The notes under the pieces are model-generated. The model searched no databases. It saw only the letters and a program-made list of their open reading frames with translations, and was not told the DNA's origin. The position numbers and the translations under genes were made by a program. This document shows positions 53,759 to 55,565 of a stretch of 55,565 nucleotides of DNA, piece after piece (within the stretch, counting starts at the first letter, position 1; the number at the start of each line of letters is the position of its first letter). This DNA comes from Methanobrevibacter sp. (lineage in GTDB: Archaea > Methanobacteriota > Methanobacteria > Methanobacteriales > Methanobacteriaceae), in the NCBI RefSeq assembly GCF_017940815.1, contig NZ_JAGAXX010000053.1, positions 1 through 55,565 on the forward strand, read 5' to 3'.

Positions 53759-54598
53759 TTTAGCCAATCTTTTTTCGAAGTATGCTAATTTCTTTTCATT
53801 GTCAGCAAATACTTCACAAGCTGTTTCTATGACCCTGACCTCATTGTCATAATCATTGGATTTTCTATAGAGAACACATAATCTTTTATATGGTGCATCC
53901 TTAGTCTGTTTTGATTCTACGTAACTTTCATATCCTTTAATAGCCTTTTGAACGTTAGTCTTTTCCATTTCCTTAAGAGTACTCATTGGAATTAAAGATA
54001 CAACCGCCTCACCAGACTCTTTAGCTTTTTGTCTTTTTTGAGCTTTTTTGATTGCCTTGTTACAGGATTTTTTAAAGTCCTTGTCACTTTCAGCCTTTCT
54101 TGCATCTTTGATTAATTTAATGGAATCGTCTGTTGCAATATCTCCTAACGCTTGAATGGCAGCTAATCTAACACCCCAATCTTCATCCTCCAAACATTTT
54201 GCAATTGAATCCAATTCCCCTTCTGCTTGGAGTTCTCCCAATGCACGAACTGCAACTTTTCTAACACCAAAATCCTCATCAGATGTTGCATCAACAAAAT
54301 ATGGAATAACTTTTTCGTCTTTGGTTTCTTTAAGTGCAAAAGCCAAGAAACGTTTGTCCTTACCCTCTGCATTTTCAAATTCATCAATTAATTTATCGAC
54401 AGCCACTTCACCCATGTTTCCTAAAATTTCAGCAGCTTTGAATCTTACTTGAGCACTTTCGTCAGTGGTGGCTTTAATTAATGGTTCAATAGCTTCTTCA
54501 TCAGTAATTCCAACTAATGACTCTATTGCTTCTTTTCTCACTTTAACATCATCATCAGATAAATTGTTAATAGCTTCTTCAAAACTTAAATTTGACAT
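53750..54598 (-). CDS. HEAT-repeat protein
   Basis: 282 residues. Residues about 1-165 hold five or six HEAT/PBS-lyase-type repeats (DDDVKVRKEAIESLVGI, ESAQVRFKAAEILGNMG, DFGVRKVAVRALGEL, EDWGVRLAAIQALGDIA). The C-terminal part is helical, with Lys-rich segments and a TPR-like end (YKRLCVLYRKSNDYDNEV). It is probably a scaffold for protein binding; the partner is unknown. The ATG has no ribosome binding site, like the ATGs at 20615 and 52931, each preceded by TTATC. Confidence 0.9.
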   Translation of the reverse strand: MSNLSFEEAINNLSDDDVKVRKEAIESLVGITDEEAIEPLIKATTDESAQVRFKAAEILGNMGEVAVDKLIDEFENAEGKDKRFLAFALKETKDEKVIPYFVDATSDEDFGVRKVAVRALGELQAEGELDSIAKCLEDEDWGVRLAAIQALGDIATDDSIKLIKDARKAESDKDFKKSCNKAIKKAQKRQKAKESGEAVVSLIPMSTLKEMEKTNVQKAIKGYESYVESKQTKDAPYKRLCVLYRKSNDYDNEVRVIETACEVFADNEKKLAYFEKRLAKLK

Positions 54599-54692
54599 GA
54601 TAATAATTAGATTTTAAGAATATATAAACATTTGAACTTTTCATTAAAAAAATAGGTTTTGATTGGTTGTTAAAAGAATTGGGAATATTGCC

Positions 54693-54735
54693 CTAAAAAA
54701 AGAAAAAGAAAATTGAAAATAGAAATTTTCAATTT
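54693..54735 (-). terminator. Hairpin terminator after the SDR gene
   Basis: Ten-base stem AAATTGAAAA / TTTTCAATTT with a six-base loop (54710-54735), overlapping the SDR stop. On the minus strand it is followed by TCTTTTTCTTTTTTT. Confidence 0.75.
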
Positions 54736-55501
54736 AAATACAAGTGTATCCACCGTCTACAGCAATAGCTTGTCCAGTTACGTAACTGGATTTAGGGGAT
54801 GCTAAGTATACTACAGTGGAATCTAGTTCTCCATCAACACCAGATCTTCCTACAGGCACTACAGTTTTTGTGTATGCTTTGTACTCATCGTTGTCAATGG
54901 TTGAACGAGTAAGTTCTGTTGGGAAAGTACCAGGACAGATTGCGTTTACAGTAATATTATATTTTGCCCATTCTGCTGCTAATTGTCTGGTTAAGTTTAC
55001 TACTCCACCTTTTGCTGCTGCATATGGAGAGGTTGGTGTTGCCATGGTTCCTACTAAACCGAACATGGATGCAGTGTTGATGATTCTTCCGTATTTTTGT
55101 GGAATCATTGCTTCACGTGCAACTGCTCTGGACATCTTGAATGTACCTGTAAGGTCTACATCCACAGTCATGTTCCATTCTTCGTCAGTTAATAATTCTG
55201 CTTCTTTAGTTGCACCGTATCCTGCGTTGTTATGGAGAATGTCAATTCTTCCGTAGTGGTCCATGACTTCTTTAACACAGTTTTCTACACTTTCGGTATC
55301 GGTTACATCACAAACTACACCAATGCAGTCTACGCCGAGTTCTTTGATTTCGTCTGCTACTTGGTCTAATCTTTCTTTCCTTCTTCCGGTAACAACAATG
55401 TCTGCGCCATATCTAGCATATGCTTTTGCCATGTCTACTCCAATACCGGAGGATGCACCGCTTACGAGTGCTACTTGTCCTTTTAAGGAGTCTGTAAAAT
55501 T
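54734..55501 (-). CDS. Short-chain dehydrogenase/reductase, start codon not resolvable
   Basis: SDR oxidoreductase. The body has ILHNNAGYG, the catalytic serine in NTASMFG and YAAAKGG (YxxxK) plus TVNAICPGTFPTEL, so it is catalytically complete and resembles 3-oxoacyl-ACP reductase or gluconate 5-dehydrogenase. The first ATG (55432) is after the cofactor motif, but the frame continues upstream with GQVALVSGASSGIGVDMA, which is essential for NAD(P) binding, to NFTDSLK at 55501. Then comes a TAA, and no ATG, GTG or TTG lies between. Either a one-base change in the A4T4 tract (55497-55504) broke the start, or an unusual start is used. Coordinates here include the clearly coding extension. Confidence 0.8.
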   Translation of the reverse strand, partial: NFTDSLKGQVALVSGASSGIGVDMAKAYARYGADIVVTGRRKERLDQVADEIKELGVDCIGVVCDVTDTESVENCVKEVMDHYGRIDILHNNAGYGATKEAELLTDEEWNMTVDVDLTGTFKMSRAVAREAMIPQKYGRIINTASMFGLVGTMATPTSPYAAAKGGVVNLTRQLAAEWAKYNITVNAICPGTFPTELTRSTIDNDEYKAYTKTVVPVGRSGVDGELDSTVVYLASPKSSYVTGQAIAVDGGYTCI

Positions 55502-55565
55502 TTATAGGCTTATTTAATTTTTATGTGTTTTTGTGTCCAGTTTTGCATTTGGAAGTCTAAAAAGG

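Overview
The window is AT-rich archaeal DNA, most likely from a Methanobrevibacter-type gut or rumen methanogen (Methanobacteriales). The evidence is a YcaO/TfuA pair of the kind that installs thioglycine in methyl-CoM reductase, a NucS endonuclease, a single-chain NadA/NadC route to NAD, GGAGGTGA-type ribosome binding sites, TATA-like promoters, and giant secreted adhesin-like proteins with right-handed beta-helix, Ig-like repeats and a lysine-rich C-terminus. No rRNA, tRNA, CRISPR array, insertion sequence or phage was seen. The genus is inferred from gene content, not from a marker gene.

Layout. 1-4.8 kb: the start of a type II secretion F-like membrane protein (cut by the window edge), a TrkH potassium transporter, a broken membrane acyltransferase, and two tandem CPBP intramembrane proteases. 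4.8-13.1 kb: a 2,395-residue adhesin and two small secreted or membrane proteins. 13.2-16.7 kb: the two halves of a heterodimeric ABC exporter. 16.7-20.6 kb: a methyltransferase remnant, a SpoIIM-like protein, an AIM24 protein, an acyltransferase and an esterase-like hydrolase. 20.7-27.1 kb: a minus-strand surface cluster (Cna_B-type protein, DUF4013 protein, second adhesin, Ser-rich Ig-like lipoprotein-like protein), a TetR regulator, a DUF2207-C-like protein and a zinc ribbon protein. 27.4-30.5 kb: a bacterial-style partner-switching module (STAS protein, HATPase kinase, membrane PP2C phosphatase) overlapping a Sfp-type phosphopantetheinyl transferase. 30.6-38.9 kb: peptidases, the McrA thioamidation pair, a CBS/universal stress protein operon and an amidohydrolase. 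38.9-43.2 kb: carA-carB. 43.4-48.4 kb: SNF2 helicase, nadC, and an rnz-mscS-nadA overlapping operon. 48.4-50.8 kb: a three-gene operon with one intact and one apparently dead MetX-like hydrolase. 50.8-55.5 kb: nucS, a zinc-ribbon membrane protein, a nitrilase-family amidase, a HEAT-repeat protein and an SDR oxidoreductase with an unresolved start.

The most unusual signals: (i) two genes, possibly three, have a well-placed Shine-Dalgarno sequence followed by an in-frame ATT instead of ATG, and in two of them the protein sequence upstream of the first ATG is clearly coding (a signal peptide in one, homology to a paralogue in the other); (ii) a partner-switching module in an organism expected to lack sigma factors, translationally coupled to an orphan phosphopantetheinyl transferase; (iii) a live/dead alpha/beta hydrolase pair separated by a small acidic protein; (iv) a two-repeat unit duplicated in the giant adhesin. 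Many convergent gene pairs end in hairpins followed by T-runs that overlap the stop codons.
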